The notes beneath the pieces were generated by a model. That model was not told the DNA's origin and did no database searches. It saw only the letters and a program-made list of their open reading frames with translations. A stretch of DNA of 23,953 nt from Magnetospirillum sp. (GTDB lineage: Bacteria; Pseudomonadota; Alphaproteobacteria; Rhodospirillales; Magnetospirillaceae): positions 1 to 23,953 of the forward strand of contig JACPDP010000069.1 of NCBI GenBank assembly GCA_016183945.1, written 5' to 3'. Below, piece after piece: positions 16,359-23,929 of the stretch (position 1 is its first letter; each line of letters opens with the position of its first letter). A program made the translations under genes and the position numbers.

Positions 16359-17105
16359 GTGAAGAGGCTACTCGTCCTGTTTGTCGCCATTCTTGTTCTG
16401 GCGGCCCCTTACGAAGCGAAAGCGGCGCTGCAATGCGTCACTTACGCCCGCCAGGAGTCCGGCATCAACCTCAAGGGTGACGCCTGGCAATGGTGGAATG
16501 CCGCCGACGGCGTCTACGAACGCGGACGGGCACCGCGGGACGGCGGCGTCCTGGTCTTCACCAAGCAGGGCAGCATGCGTCACGGCCACGTCTCGGTGGT
16601 GACCCGGGTCATCAGCAACCGCATGGTGCTGGTCAATCACGCCAACTGGGCTCCGAGCCGCAGCGCCGGCCGCGGCCAGGTGCACGAGGCGGTGCCGGTG
16701 CTCGACGTCTCTGCGGGCAACGACTGGTCGCAGGTGCGCGTGTGGTACCGCCCGGCCAACGACTACGGCAACCGCGTCTACAAGACCGAGGGTTTCGTCT
16801 ATCGCCCCGGTGCGGTGGTCCGCAAGGCCTCGCTGTCGGCCCCCGTCAAGGCCTCCGTGACGGTCGAGGCGCATGAGACCGTTGCCGCCCCCGCCGCCCC
16901 CGCCGTCGCGGTCGAGCCTGCCCCCGCTCCCGTCGCCACCATCGAAGCGAAGAGCGTCGAGACAAAGGACATCAAGGGTGAGCAGGACATGCCGGCCCGC
17001 GGCTTCAATCCTGGCGACTGGGCGGAACAGGCGATGAGCGAGCCGTCAACCGACGACCTCGTTACAGTTTCGGTCCACGCCTTCAAGCGCCCGGCCCTCA
17101 GCTAG
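16359..17105 (+). CDS. Secreted CHAP-domain protein (putative peptidoglycan amidase/peptidase)
   Basis: This 248-residue exported protein has a signal peptide at 1-22 (VLFVAILVLAAPYEAKA). The CHAP/NlpC-like core follows: QCVTYARQESG with the likely nucleophile Cys26, WQWWNAADGVYERG, GGVLVFTKQ, RHGHVSVV with His77, and NHANW as the third polar site. Such enzymes cut peptide cross-links or amide bonds in peptidoglycan. After about residue 150 there is a linker rich in Ala, Pro and Val (near 180-205) and a short polar tail. GTG 16359 fits GGGAG at 16346-16350; TTG 16356 directly before it is the alternative. The last 60 bases overlap the antisense zinc-ribbon gene. Confidence 0.88.
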   Translation: MKRLLVLFVAILVLAAPYEAKAALQCVTYARQESGINLKGDAWQWWNAADGVYERGRAPRDGGVLVFTKQGSMRHGHVSVVTRVISNRMVLVNHANWAPSRSAGRGQVHEAVPVLDVSAGNDWSQVRVWYRPANDYGNRVYKTEGFVYRPGAVVRKASLSAPVKASVTVEAHETVAAPAAPAVAVEPAPAPVATIEAKSVETKDIKGEQDMPARGFNPGDWAEQAMSEPSTDDLVTVSVHAFKRPALS

Positions 17106-17240
17106 GACCGCCTCGTCGGCGCCGCCGACCCAGGTGCGCAGACAGTGCTGGCACCAAGCCACCGGACCCACCCCGTCCCTGAATACCTTGATGTGGCGAC
17201 CACCGCAAAACGGGCAGTCGGAGGCGGGGTTCGGCTTCAT
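17046..17240 (-). CDS. Small zinc-ribbon protein
   Basis: This 64-residue protein has two Cys pairs, CPFCGG (about 9-14) and WCQHC (about 29-33), the spacing of a zinc ribbon as in Lar-like or regulator-type small proteins. The function is unknown. ATG 17240 was chosen because AAGGGG lies seven bases upstream and the ribbon begins right after it. A start at 17309 would have no support. A TATAAA lies at 17271-17266 on this strand, placed to start transcription about 20 bases before the ATG. Its 3' end overlaps the CHAP gene by 60 bases, tail to tail. The motif and the translation signals argue it is real. Confidence 0.7.
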   Translation of the reverse strand: MKPNPASDCPFCGGRHIKVFRDGVGPVAWCQHCLRTWVGGADEAVLAEGRALEGVDRNCNEVVG

Positions 17241-17265
17241 GGTTTTTCCCCTTTGACGGGCATTA

Positions 17266-17271
17266 TTTATA
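17266..17271 (-). promoter_or_regulatory. Possible -10 element of the zinc-ribbon gene
   Basis: On the minus strand these bases read TATAAA, followed by an AT-rich start and AAGGGG before the ATG at 17240. The -35 region 17 bases upstream (CTTTTT) is poor, so the assignment is weak. Confidence 0.3.
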
Positions 17272-17389
17272 CGCCCATTAAGGCAGCAAAAAAGTCCTCC
17301 ACTGGGCATACGACCAAGGTATCGACCCAGAACCGTCAGGTTGTGTACAACGTCGGAATTCCATCGCCCTGGTCTTTGCGCTAAGGTAT

Positions 17390-17402
17390 CCTAATCGTTA
17401 GG
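17390..17402. promoter_or_regulatory. Short inverted repeat before the PAS-GGDEF-EAL gene
   Basis: CCTAA and TTAGG flank TCG, a perfect five-base inverted repeat ending ten bases before the GTG start at 17413. It could be an operator half-site or a chance palindrome. It overlaps the G-rich ribosome binding region. Confidence 0.25.
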
Positions 17403-17412
17403 GGGAATCAGG

Positions 17413-19467
17413 GTGGCAGGGGATCACACCTTCGCCGAGCCGGCCGATACGGTCGAGCGCAGATTGATCGATCTGGTTCCCGATCTTGTGGCCGTCTGCC
17501 GCGATGGTGTGCTTGCCGTCGTCAATCGGGCCGGCGCCGTGCTGTTGGGCGCCGCCGAGCCGTCCGACCTGACCGGACGCCCCTTCCTCGCCATGATCGA
17601 CGCCCCCGACCGCACCGCCGCCGCCGGCCGGCTCGCCGGATCCTCCGGGGCGCGGGCCGTCAGGCTGCGCCGCCTGGACGGCAGTGCCGTCAACGTCAGC
17701 CTCCTGGCGACCGCGCTTCCCGATGGCGCGGTGGCACTGCACGCCCGTGACCTCACCCACCGCATGGACGCCGCCGCGGCATTGCGCGATCCGACGCTGG
17801 CGGCGCGAGTGTTCGAGACCACCCTGGAGGGCATCCTGGTGCTCGACGCCACCCGCCGTGTTACCGCCGCCAACCCGGCCGCCAGCGAAATCACCGGCTA
17901 TCGGGCGGCCGACCTGATGGGCGCGATGCCGCCCTTCCTCGCCGCCAGGATCATCGGCGCCGAGACGAGCCGACTGCTGTGGGACACCGCCGCCGCGACC
18001 GGGCGCTGGCAGGGTGAGTTGTGGAGCGTGCGCAAGGACGAGCGGCCGTTCGCGGCGCGCTTCGGCGTGTCCGCCGTCCCGGGCGGCGACGGCCGTCCGT
18101 CGCAATTCGTCGTCACCTTCTCGGACATCACCCGCAGCAAGACGGACGAGGACCGCATCCGCCGCCAGGCCACCTACGATCAACTGACCAACCTGCCCAA
18201 CCGGTCGCTGTTCCTCGACCGCCTGGGCCAGGCGGTGCACCTGGCCGACCGCTCGGGCCAGATGGTGGGACTGATGTTCATCGACTTGGACGGCTTCAAA
18301 CTGGTCAACGACACCCTCGGCCACCATGTCGGCGACATGCTGCTGCAGGAGACCGGCCGCCGCCTGCTGCTGTGCGTGCGGGCCGGTGACACCGTGGCGC
18401 GGCTGGGCGGCGACGAATTCACCGTCCTGATGCCCAACCTGGGCAATTACCGCAACGCGCCGAGAGTGGCGCAGCGCATCCTCGATTCGCTGCGCAAGCC
18501 GTTCGACCTGGGCGGCAAGGAGGCGTTCGTTTCCGGCTCCATCGGCATCACCGTCTTCCCCGACGACGCCGACAGCGCCGAGACCATGCTGAAGAACGCC
18601 GACGCCGCCATGTACCGCGCCAAGGAGATGGGAAAGGCCAATTACCAGTTCTTCACCTCGGACATGAACGACGCCGTCGCGGAGCGCCTGACCATCAAGA
18701 ACGGCCTGTCCAAGGCGCTTGAACGCAACGAGTTGATGCTGTGGTTCCAACCCAAACTCGATCTGGCCAGTGGCACGGTGACCGGGGTCGAGGGCCTGCT
18801 GCGCTGGCAGGCGGCGGAACTGGGCATGGTGTCGCCGGCCAAGTTCATTCCCGTCATGGAGGAGACCGGACTGATCGGCCAGGTGGGCGAATGGGTGCTG
18901 ACCGCCGCCTCCCGCCAATACCGAGCGTGGGCGAAGGAGGGCCTCGGGCATCTCCGTGTCGCCGTCAACCTGTCGGTGCGCCAGTTGCGCCAGCCCGGCT
19001 TCGTCGCCATGGTCGAGCGGGTGCTCGCCGAGGCCGGCATCCCCGCCGACGGCATCGAGCTCGAAATCACCGAGAGCATGATCATGAACGACACCGAACA
19101 CGCCATCGCCACCCTGAAGCGGCTGTCCGCCATGGGGATCAAACTGGCCATGGACGACTTCGGCACCGGCTATTCCTCGCTGTCCTACCTCAAGCGCTTT
19201 CCCGTCGACAGCATCAAGATCGACCGCTCGTTCATCAGCAACATCGCCACCGACACCGACGACCACGAGATCATCCGCACCATCATCACCATGGGCCACA
19301 GCCTGCGCCGCCGCATCGTCGCCGAGGGCGTCGAGACCCGCGAACAGGCGGCCATCCTCAAGCGGCTCGGCTGCGACGAAATCCAGGGTTATCTCCTGTC
19401 TCCCCCGGTGCCGGCGCAGGAAATCAAGACGATGATCAAGGGCCCCCTGGCGCACTCCATCCTCTAG
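17413..19467 (+). CDS. Cytosolic PAS-PAS-GGDEF-EAL cyclic-di-GMP enzyme
   Basis: This 684-residue protein has no signal peptide or membrane helix. A PAS-like region (about 14-115) is followed by a second, clearer PAS (about 130-242, ending FVVTFSDITRSK). The GGDEF domain has FIDLDGFKLVND, an RAGD inhibitory site, and an intact GGDEF at 332-336. The EAL domain begins FQPKLDLASG and carries EGL (460-462) in place of EAL; the catalytic Glu is kept. NLSVRQL, EITESMIMND, MDDFGTGYSS, IKIDRSFI and AEGVE are all present, so phosphodiesterase activity is plausible. The start is GTG 17413, about seven bases after a GGGGG. The LuxR-type gene follows after 156 bases on the same strand. The PAS ligands are unknown. 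Confidence 0.95.
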   Translation: MAGDHTFAEPADTVERRLIDLVPDLVAVCRDGVLAVVNRAGAVLLGAAEPSDLTGRPFLAMIDAPDRTAAAGRLAGSSGARAVRLRRLDGSAVNVSLLATALPDGAVALHARDLTHRMDAAAALRDPTLAARVFETTLEGILVLDATRRVTAANPAASEITGYRAADLMGAMPPFLAARIIGAETSRLLWDTAAATGRWQGELWSVRKDERPFAARFGVSAVPGGDGRPSQFVVTFSDITRSKTDEDRIRRQATYDQLTNLPNRSLFLDRLGQAVHLADRSGQMVGLMFIDLDGFKLVNDTLGHHVGDMLLQETGRRLLLCVRAGDTVARLGGDEFTVLMPNLGNYRNAPRVAQRILDSLRKPFDLGGKEAFVSGSIGITVFPDDADSAETMLKNADAAMYRAKEMGKANYQFFTSDMNDAVAERLTIKNGLSKALERNELMLWFQPKLDLASGTVTGVEGLLRWQAAELGMVSPAKFIPVMEETGLIGQVGEWVLTAASRQYRAWAKEGLGHLRVAVNLSVRQLRQPGFVAMVERVLAEAGIPADGIELEITESMIMNDTEHAIATLKRLSAMGIKLAMDDFGTGYSSLSYLKRFPVDSIKIDRSFISNIATDTDDHEIIRTIITMGHSLRRRIVAEGVETREQAAILKRLGCDEIQGYLLSPPVPAQEIKTMIKGPLAHSIL

Positions 19468-19623
19468 CCCTGCCCCCGAGCCCGCGGGCTGGGCCGCCCC
19501 CCCGCGCCGGTGTGGGAAAAGTGTGGGGTACAACACCTTGCCTATTTTTAACTTTCCTCATACACGCTATGATCTAGGGCCAAACGGGTAGGGCGTAATC
19601 ACTCGGGGGGGAGTGCAACACGA

Positions 19624-20256
19624 ATGGTTTCTCAGCAAGGCCGGCCGATCGACATCGTCATCGCCGAAAAAAATCCGCTGTTACAAAGTAGTCTTATCAA
19701 AATCTTCGCCGGCGACGAACGGTTCTGCCTGGTGGCGGTGACGCCCGATGGCGAGCGCTTCCTGGAGACGGTGGAGAAGGTTCCCTTCGACGTCGGCATC
19801 ATCGGATGGGAAATGCCCTATCTCGACGGACGGGGGGTGCTGCAGGCACTGCGCGGCAAGGGCGAAGCGGCGCCGCGACTGATCGTCTACACCGGCAGCC
19901 CCAACCCCGACGTGCCGCGCCAGGCCATGACGCTGGGCGCCGCCGGCTTCTGTTCCAAGCGCGAGCCGCCCGAGCAACTGCTCGACACCATCATGGCGGT
20001 GGCGGGCGGGCGCATGGTGTTCCCCTTCATCGACGTATCGAGCCTGGCCAGCGACCCGCTCGCCGGCCTCACCCCGCGCGAGCGCGAACTGCTGGCGGCA
20101 CTGGCCGGGGGATTGACCAACCAGCAGATGGCCACCCAACTCGACATCTCGCTGAATACGGTGAAGTTCCACCTGAAGAACCTTTACGACAAGCTGGCGG
20201 TCGGCAACCGTGCCCAGGCGGTGGCCTTCTACCTCAAAGGCCGCGAGTCGCGGTAG
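19624..20256 (+). CDS. LuxR-type regulator with a degenerate receiver domain
   Basis: This 210-residue transcription factor has a receiver-like N-terminal domain (about 9-125) and a LuxR helix-turn-helix (about 148-205). The DNA-binding part is canonical: LTPRERELLAAL, LTNQQMATQLDISLNTVKFHLKNLYDKL. The receiver keeps Thr90 (IVYTG) and Lys112 (FCSKR), but the phospho-acceptor position reads GIIGWEMP, with Gly61 where Asp is expected. The acidic pair of the first loop reads Glu15-Lys16. It therefore should not be phosphorylated in the normal way. No histidine kinase lies beside it. A G-rich tract before ATG 19624 serves as ribosome binding site. It follows the PAS-GGDEF-EAL gene, suggesting a functional link (inference). 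The targets are unknown. Confidence 0.92.
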   Translation: MVSQQGRPIDIVIAEKNPLLQSSLIKIFAGDERFCLVAVTPDGERFLETVEKVPFDVGIIGWEMPYLDGRGVLQALRGKGEAAPRLIVYTGSPNPDVPRQAMTLGAAGFCSKREPPEQLLDTIMAVAGGRMVFPFIDVSSLASDPLAGLTPRERELLAALAGGLTNQQMATQLDISLNTVKFHLKNLYDKLAVGNRAQAVAFYLKGRESR

Positions 20257-20333
20257 CGGGGATACCTAGCTTACGGCATACTCATCCCGACGGGGCCTCG
20301 ACGGGGTGAGGCGCAAAGACAGGAGAATCCTGC

Positions 20334-20840
20334 ATGACGACAAAAGTTGCCACCTTCCTGGCCCATTCCATCGCCATGGAGAACGAGGCAGCGGAACGCT
20401 ATGACGAACTGGCCAGCGTCATGGAGGTCCACAACAATCCGGAAGTGGCGGTGCTGTTCCACCAGATGGCGGAGTTCTCCCGCCGTCATACCGCCTCGGT
20501 GAAAAGCCGTGCCGTGGGCTACCAGCTGCCGCAGTTGAAGTCCTGGGAGTACCGCTGGAATACGCCGGAGCCGCCCGAAGTGGGCGTGACCGACGCCACC
20601 CATTACATGATGACGCCCTACCACGCGCTGGAATTCGCCCTGGCCAACGAACGCCGCGGCCACGATTTCTATGCACGCGAAGCCGCCGGCTCCGACGACT
20701 CCGAGGTGCGCCGCCTGGCCACCGAGATGGCCGAGGAAGAGGCCGAGCACGTCGAAGAACTGGAGGCGTGGATCGCCCGCACCCCCAAGCCCGCCACCGA
20801 CTGGAAGGAAGACCCCGACCCGGTGTCGGTGATCGACTGA
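20334..20840 (+). CDS. Ferritin-like diiron protein (rubrerythrin/bacterioferritin-type fold)
   Basis: This is a 168-residue all-helical protein. Iron-ligand-type motifs recur: ENEAAERYDEL (16-26), HQMAEFSRRH (43-52), FALANERRGHDFY (101-113), and EMAEEEAEHVEELEAW (131-146, an ExxH pair). This is the two-fold ExxH pattern of ferritin-like carboxylate diiron domains. No rubredoxin-type Cys motif is present, so it is not a full rubrerythrin. Possible roles are peroxide reduction, iron handling or a hydroxylase; none can be fixed here. AGGAG is centred about nine bases before ATG 20334. It lies 77 bases after the LuxR-type gene and may be co-transcribed with it. Confidence 0.88.
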   Translation: MTTKVATFLAHSIAMENEAAERYDELASVMEVHNNPEVAVLFHQMAEFSRRHTASVKSRAVGYQLPQLKSWEYRWNTPEPPEVGVTDATHYMMTPYHALEFALANERRGHDFYAREAAGSDDSEVRRLATEMAEEEAEHVEELEAWIARTPKPATDWKEDPDPVSVID

Positions 20841-20859
20841 GGATTGGGGAAGTTGAGGG

Positions 20860-20887
20860 TTGGGTGAGGAAGAAATTCTTCACCCAA
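20860..20887. terminator. Hairpin between convergent genes, possible bidirectional terminator
   Basis: TTGGGT (20860-20865) pairs with ACCCAA (20882-20887), and GAAGAA (20869-20874) pairs with TTCTTC (20876-20881), with a three-base bulge. It sits 20 bases after the ferritin-like stop and 49 bases past the SemiSWEET stop. It lacks a following T-run on either strand, so efficient intrinsic termination is doubtful. Confidence 0.35.
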
Positions 20888-20935
20888 TACCATCCCAGTT
20901 ATTCAGACGGGGTTGGACATGGATGAAAAAATCCG

Positions 20936-21208
20936 TCACTCCTTCCCCAAATTCCTCAGCTTGATCACCGGCACGATGCCGGCCAGCACCAGGGTGAGGC
21001 AGTTGGGGATGATGATGGCCCAGCGACCGAGGATGACGCCGTAGACCGTCCACAGCACCACCCCCAACCAGAACATCATCCACATGGTCAGCGAGATGTC
21101 GCGGGTGCTGCGGCTGCGGATGGTCTTCACCACCTGCGGCACGAAGGCCGCCGTGGTCAGCGTTCCCGCCGCCGCGCCGAAGGCCTCGGCATAGGGGAAA
21201 AAATCCAT
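20936..21208 (-). CDS. SemiSWEET-type sugar transporter
   Basis: This is a 90-residue membrane protein with three helices, the size of a bacterial SemiSWEET half-transporter that works as a dimer. The PQ-loop motif is at residues 22-36: FVPQVVKTIRSRSTRD, with Pro24-Gln25, followed by ISLTMWMMFWLGVVLW. Such proteins move sugars or small solutes passively across the inner membrane. The ATG overlaps the stop of the upstream gene by one base (TAATG), so translation is coupled. The cargo is not predictable. Confidence 0.9.
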   Translation of the reverse strand: MDFFPYAEAFGAAAGTLTTAAFVPQVVKTIRSRSTRDISLTMWMMFWLGVVLWTVYGVILGRWAIIIPNCLTLVLAGIVPVIKLRNLGKE

Positions 21209-21801
21209 TACAGCCCGGCGAGCTTGCGGATACCGGCGACATTCCAGCCCTTGGCCACCTCGACCAGCGGGTCGCCGCTGGTCAGGTTGTCGCCCTCGAT
21301 GTGCAGCAACACGCGGTTGCCGAGGACCATGGTGATCTCGCCCGCACTGTTGGCCGGGTCGTAGCGCAGCAGGGCGTTCTCGGGGCCGACCTTGACCGGG
21401 CGCAGATTGGCCTGGGCGGCGGAGGCGGCGGGATTGGCGAACAACGCCGCCGCCGCCGCCACCGCCGGGCTGTCGAGGATCAACGACGCATTCATCGAGC
21501 TTTCGCCCCTCAGGTAGGCGCGCGTCACCGACAGGCCGCCGCCGACTTCGCCCAACCCCTGCACCTCGGCCGGCTCGGACTGCCAGCCCGCCAGCGGTGC
21601 CGGCATCATCTCGGCGAACCCCTTGCCCAGCCGCTCGTGCAACTCGATCAGCGCCGCCTGCAGCTCCAGCGCGGCGCGCGCCACCTCGCCCCGCTGATAG
21701 GCCTGGCGAGCAGCATCCATGCGACCGGGCACGATGTCGGCGGCCGACGCCGCCCCGACCGCCGCCAGCAGCATGCAGATCACCCCCGCCAACCTCAGCA
21801 T
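21208..21801 (-). CDS. Exported protein of unknown function
   Basis: This 197-residue protein begins with a signal peptide (MLRLAGVICMLLAAVGAASA) and has no further membrane helix, so it is predicted periplasmic. I do not recognise the family. Visible are a helical MDAARQAYQRGEVARAALELQAAL block that could be a single TPR-like hairpin, an AVAAAAALFANPAASAAQA low-complexity stretch, and a C-terminal beta-rich part (GEITMVLGNRVLLHIEGDN). ATG 21801 gives a clean signal peptide and has GAGGACGGGG upstream. ATG 21828 is the alternative and would put nine charged residues in front. It is the first gene of a two-gene unit with the SemiSWEET gene. Confidence 0.75.
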   Translation of the reverse strand: MLRLAGVICMLLAAVGAASAADIVPGRMDAARQAYQRGEVARAALELQAALIELHERLGKGFAEMMPAPLAGWQSEPAEVQGLGEVGGGLSVTRAYLRGESSMNASLILDSPAVAAAAALFANPAASAAQANLRPVKVGPENALLRYDPANSAGEITMVLGNRVLLHIEGDNLTSGDPLVEVAKGWNVAGIRKLAGL

Positions 21802-21904
21802 CGCGCCCCGTCCTCGAAACTCTTCCATTCCGGCGGGGACCTTAGCAAGACAGGACGGCTTCTGCTAGTCTCGCCTGGGTACCTCCAACGGCAGCCGGAC
21901 CGGC

Positions 21905-23152
21905 GTGAACATCGTCTTCTTCGCCCTCGTCGCCATCGCCTTCGCCGTCGCCGCCACCGCCGAGTGGAGCGGGCGGGCCGGCGCCATGGAGCAGCTCACC
22001 GCCGCCACCCTGCAAGCGGCCGAGGGTGCGGTTCCGCTGGCCCTCGGGCTGGTGGGCATCATGGCGCTGTTCCTCGGGCTGATGAAGGTGGCCGAGGCCG
22101 GCGGTCTGCTGGTGGCCACGGCGCGCCTGCTGTCGCCGCTGCTGAAGCGCCTGTTCCCCGAAATTCCGCCCGGCCACCCCGCCATGGGCGCCATGGTGAT
22201 GAACGTCGCCGCCAACCTGCTGGGGCTGGGCAATGCCGCCACCCCCTTCGGCATCCGCGCTATGGAGAAGCTGGACGCGTTGAACCCGTTCAAGGGCACC
22301 GCCAGCAATGCCATGGTGCTGTTCCTCGCCATCAACACCGCCAGCGTCACCATCTTCCCCACCAAGGTGGTGGCGCTGCGCGCCGTCACCGGCTCGACCG
22401 ATCCGGCCGCCGTGGTGGCTCCCACCCTGGTCGCCACCCTGGCGGCGGCGGCGGTGGCGGCGGTGGCGGCACGTTGGCTGGCACCACTGTCGCCGCTGCC
22501 CGCCGCCCCTGCCCCGCCGGTGCCGGAAGAGGGCGTGGAACTCCGCGGCTACCCCGTCTGGGCGAGCCTGATGGCGCTGGCCGGCGTGCTGGCGCTGATC
22601 CCGCTGTTGGCCTGGAAGGGCAAGGAGGTCGGCCCGTGGATCATCCCCGCCATGGTGGTCGGCCTGCTGGCCTTCGGGCTGGTGCGGCGGGGGCGGCTCT
22701 ATGAGGTGTTCGTCGCCGGTGCCAAGGAAGGCTTCGAGGTGGCGGTGCGCATCATCCCGTATCTGGTGGCGATCCTGGTGGCGGTCGGCATGTTCCGCGC
22801 CTCGGGCGCCATGGACATGGTGCTGGCGCCGCTGGGGCGGCTGACCGCGCCGCTGGGCGTGCCCGCCGAGGCGCTGGCCATGGCGATGATGCGGACGCTG
22901 TCGGGCTCGGGCTCCTACGGGCTGCTCGCCGCCTACATGAGGGACCCGGCCATCGGCCCCGACAGCTATGCCGGACTTCTGCTCGGCACCATCTACGGCT
23001 CGACCGAGACCACCTTCTATGTGCTGGCGGTCTATTTCGGCGCGGTCGGAGTCCGCCGCATCCGCCACGCCCTGGCGGCGGGACTGATCGCCGACCTGGC
23101 CGGACTGGCGGCGGCCGTCGTCGCCTGCCGCCTCTTCAGCCCTTGGGGCTAA
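21905..23152 (+). CDS. SpmA-SpmB-like fused nucleoside-recognition membrane protein
   Basis: This 415-residue protein has about ten hydrophobic helices in two halves of the Gate/nucleoside-recognition type, corresponding to SpmA followed by SpmB of spore formers. The first half contains MGAMVMNVAANLLGLGNAATPFGIRAMEKL and NAMVLFLAINTASVTIFPTKVVALRA. The second contains VAVRIIPYLVAILVAVGMFRASGAMD and MMRTLSGSGSYGLLAAYMRDPAIGPDS. SpmA and SpmB act in spore maturation in Bacillus, but the fused form is widespread in Gram-negatives that do not sporulate, where the role is unknown. The start is GTG 21905; a TAG at 21866 limits the frame and no strong ribosome binding site is seen. It is followed closely by the TerC-family gene. 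Confidence 0.9.
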   Translation: MNIVFFALVAIAFAVAATAEWSGRAGAMEQLTAATLQAAEGAVPLALGLVGIMALFLGLMKVAEAGGLLVATARLLSPLLKRLFPEIPPGHPAMGAMVMNVAANLLGLGNAATPFGIRAMEKLDALNPFKGTASNAMVLFLAINTASVTIFPTKVVALRAVTGSTDPAAVVAPTLVATLAAAAVAAVAARWLAPLSPLPAAPAPPVPEEGVELRGYPVWASLMALAGVLALIPLLAWKGKEVGPWIIPAMVVGLLAFGLVRRGRLYEVFVAGAKEGFEVAVRIIPYLVAILVAVGMFRASGAMDMVLAPLGRLTAPLGVPAEALAMAMMRTLSGSGSYGLLAAYMRDPAIGPDSYAGLLLGTIYGSTETTFYVLAVYFGAVGVRRIRHALAAGLIADLAGLAAAVVACRLFSPWG

Positions 23153-23178
23153 TGCCCATCTCGGCTATGGTGCCGCCT

Positions 23179-23805
23179 ATGACGTTCGACATCACCGCCA
23201 TGACCGCGCTGCTCCAGGTGATCGCCATCGACGTGGCCCTGGCCGGCGACAACGCCATCGTCGTCGGCATGGCCGCCGCCGGCCTGCCGCGCGATCTGCG
23301 CCACCGCGCCATCGTCGTCGGCATCGCCGCCGCCGCCGTGCTGCGCATCGCCTTCGCGCTGTTCACCTCGCAGCTGCTGCAAGTCATCGGCCTGATGTTC
23401 GCCGGCGGGTTGCTGCTGCTATGGGTCTCGTGGAAACTGTGGCGCGAAATCCGCAACAACCACGGCGAGGCGGAAGCCGAGGCGGCGCTGGACGACGGCC
23501 CCAACGGCGCGGACCAGCCGAAAAAGAGCTTCCGGGACGCCGTCACCCAAATCATCGTCGCCGACGTCTCCATGTCGCTGGACAACGTGCTGGCCGTGGC
23601 TGGGGCGGCGCGCGACCACACCATGGTGCTGGTGATCGGACTGGCCCTTTCGGTGGCACTGATGGGGCTGGCGGCCAACATGGTCGCCCACCTGCTGCGC
23701 CGCCACCACTGGGTCGCCTATGTCGGGCTGATCATCATCCTCTACGTGGCGGCGACCATGATCTGGGATGGGGCACACCCCCTGTTGGCCCTTGCCCAAG
23801 CATAG
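23179..23805 (+). CDS. TerC-family integral membrane protein (YjbE type)
   Basis: This 208-residue membrane protein of the TerC/YjbE group has about six helices. The paired signature is clear: DVALAGDNAIVVGMAAAGLP near the start and DVSMSLDNVLAVAGAARDH after a charged loop (NNHGEAEAEAALDDGPNGADQPKKS). The two DN sites are thought to bind a metal ion, and relatives export manganese or help metal insertion during secretion. The start is ambiguous. ATG 23179 matches the family N-terminus best. ATG 23152 overlaps the previous stop (TAATG) and would allow coupling, and ATG 23167 is also in frame. The true start may be any of these; the domain is unaffected. Confidence 0.92.
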   Translation: MTFDITAMTALLQVIAIDVALAGDNAIVVGMAAAGLPRDLRHRAIVVGIAAAAVLRIAFALFTSQLLQVIGLMFAGGLLLLWVSWKLWREIRNNHGEAEAEAALDDGPNGADQPKKSFRDAVTQIIVADVSMSLDNVLAVAGAARDHTMVLVIGLALSVALMGLAANMVAHLLRRHHWVAYVGLIIILYVAATMIWDGAHPLLALAQA

Positions 23806-23862
23806 GTATTTCGCCAGGGCCACGAGGTCAGGTTAGCGAATGGTTAATTCGGGTGGGCATAA

Positions 23863-23929
23863 CCTCGTCATGCCCGCGAAAGCGGGCATCCATTCCGCCG
23901 GTAGGGTCGGTATGAGCACGGTGACGAGG
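23863..23929. repeat. Nested palindromic dispersed repeat
   Basis: An inner perfect hairpin has ATGCCCGC (23870-23877) and GCGGGCAT (23882-23889) around a GAAA loop. An outer perfect pair, CCTCGTCA (23863-23870) and TGACGAGG (23922-23929), encloses the unit. The inner core is the common ATGCCCGC-type palindrome dispersed between genes in many Proteobacteria. It follows the TerC-family gene. The 24 bases after it to the window end show no recognisable feature. Confidence 0.75.

Noticed and set aside
18790..18798. EGL instead of EAL suggesting a dead phosphodiesterase
   Set aside because: The catalytic Glu is retained and the other metal and catalytic motifs are intact. The middle residue varies in active enzymes.
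19479..19490. Perfect palindrome AGCCCGCGGGCT after the PAS-GGDEF-EAL gene as a terminator
   Set aside because: There is no T-run after it, and 12-base GC palindromes are common at this base composition.
17398..19536. Long minus-strand open frame opposite the PAS-PAS-GGDEF-EAL gene
   Set aside because: The plus-strand protein has intact GGDEF and EAL motifs. The antisense translation has no recognisable domain and is a composition artefact.
19521..19543. Possible sigma-54 promoter before the LuxR-type gene (TGGGG ... TTGC)
   Set aside because: The GG-to-GC spacing is 11 bases instead of the required 10, so it does not fit the -24/-12 rule.
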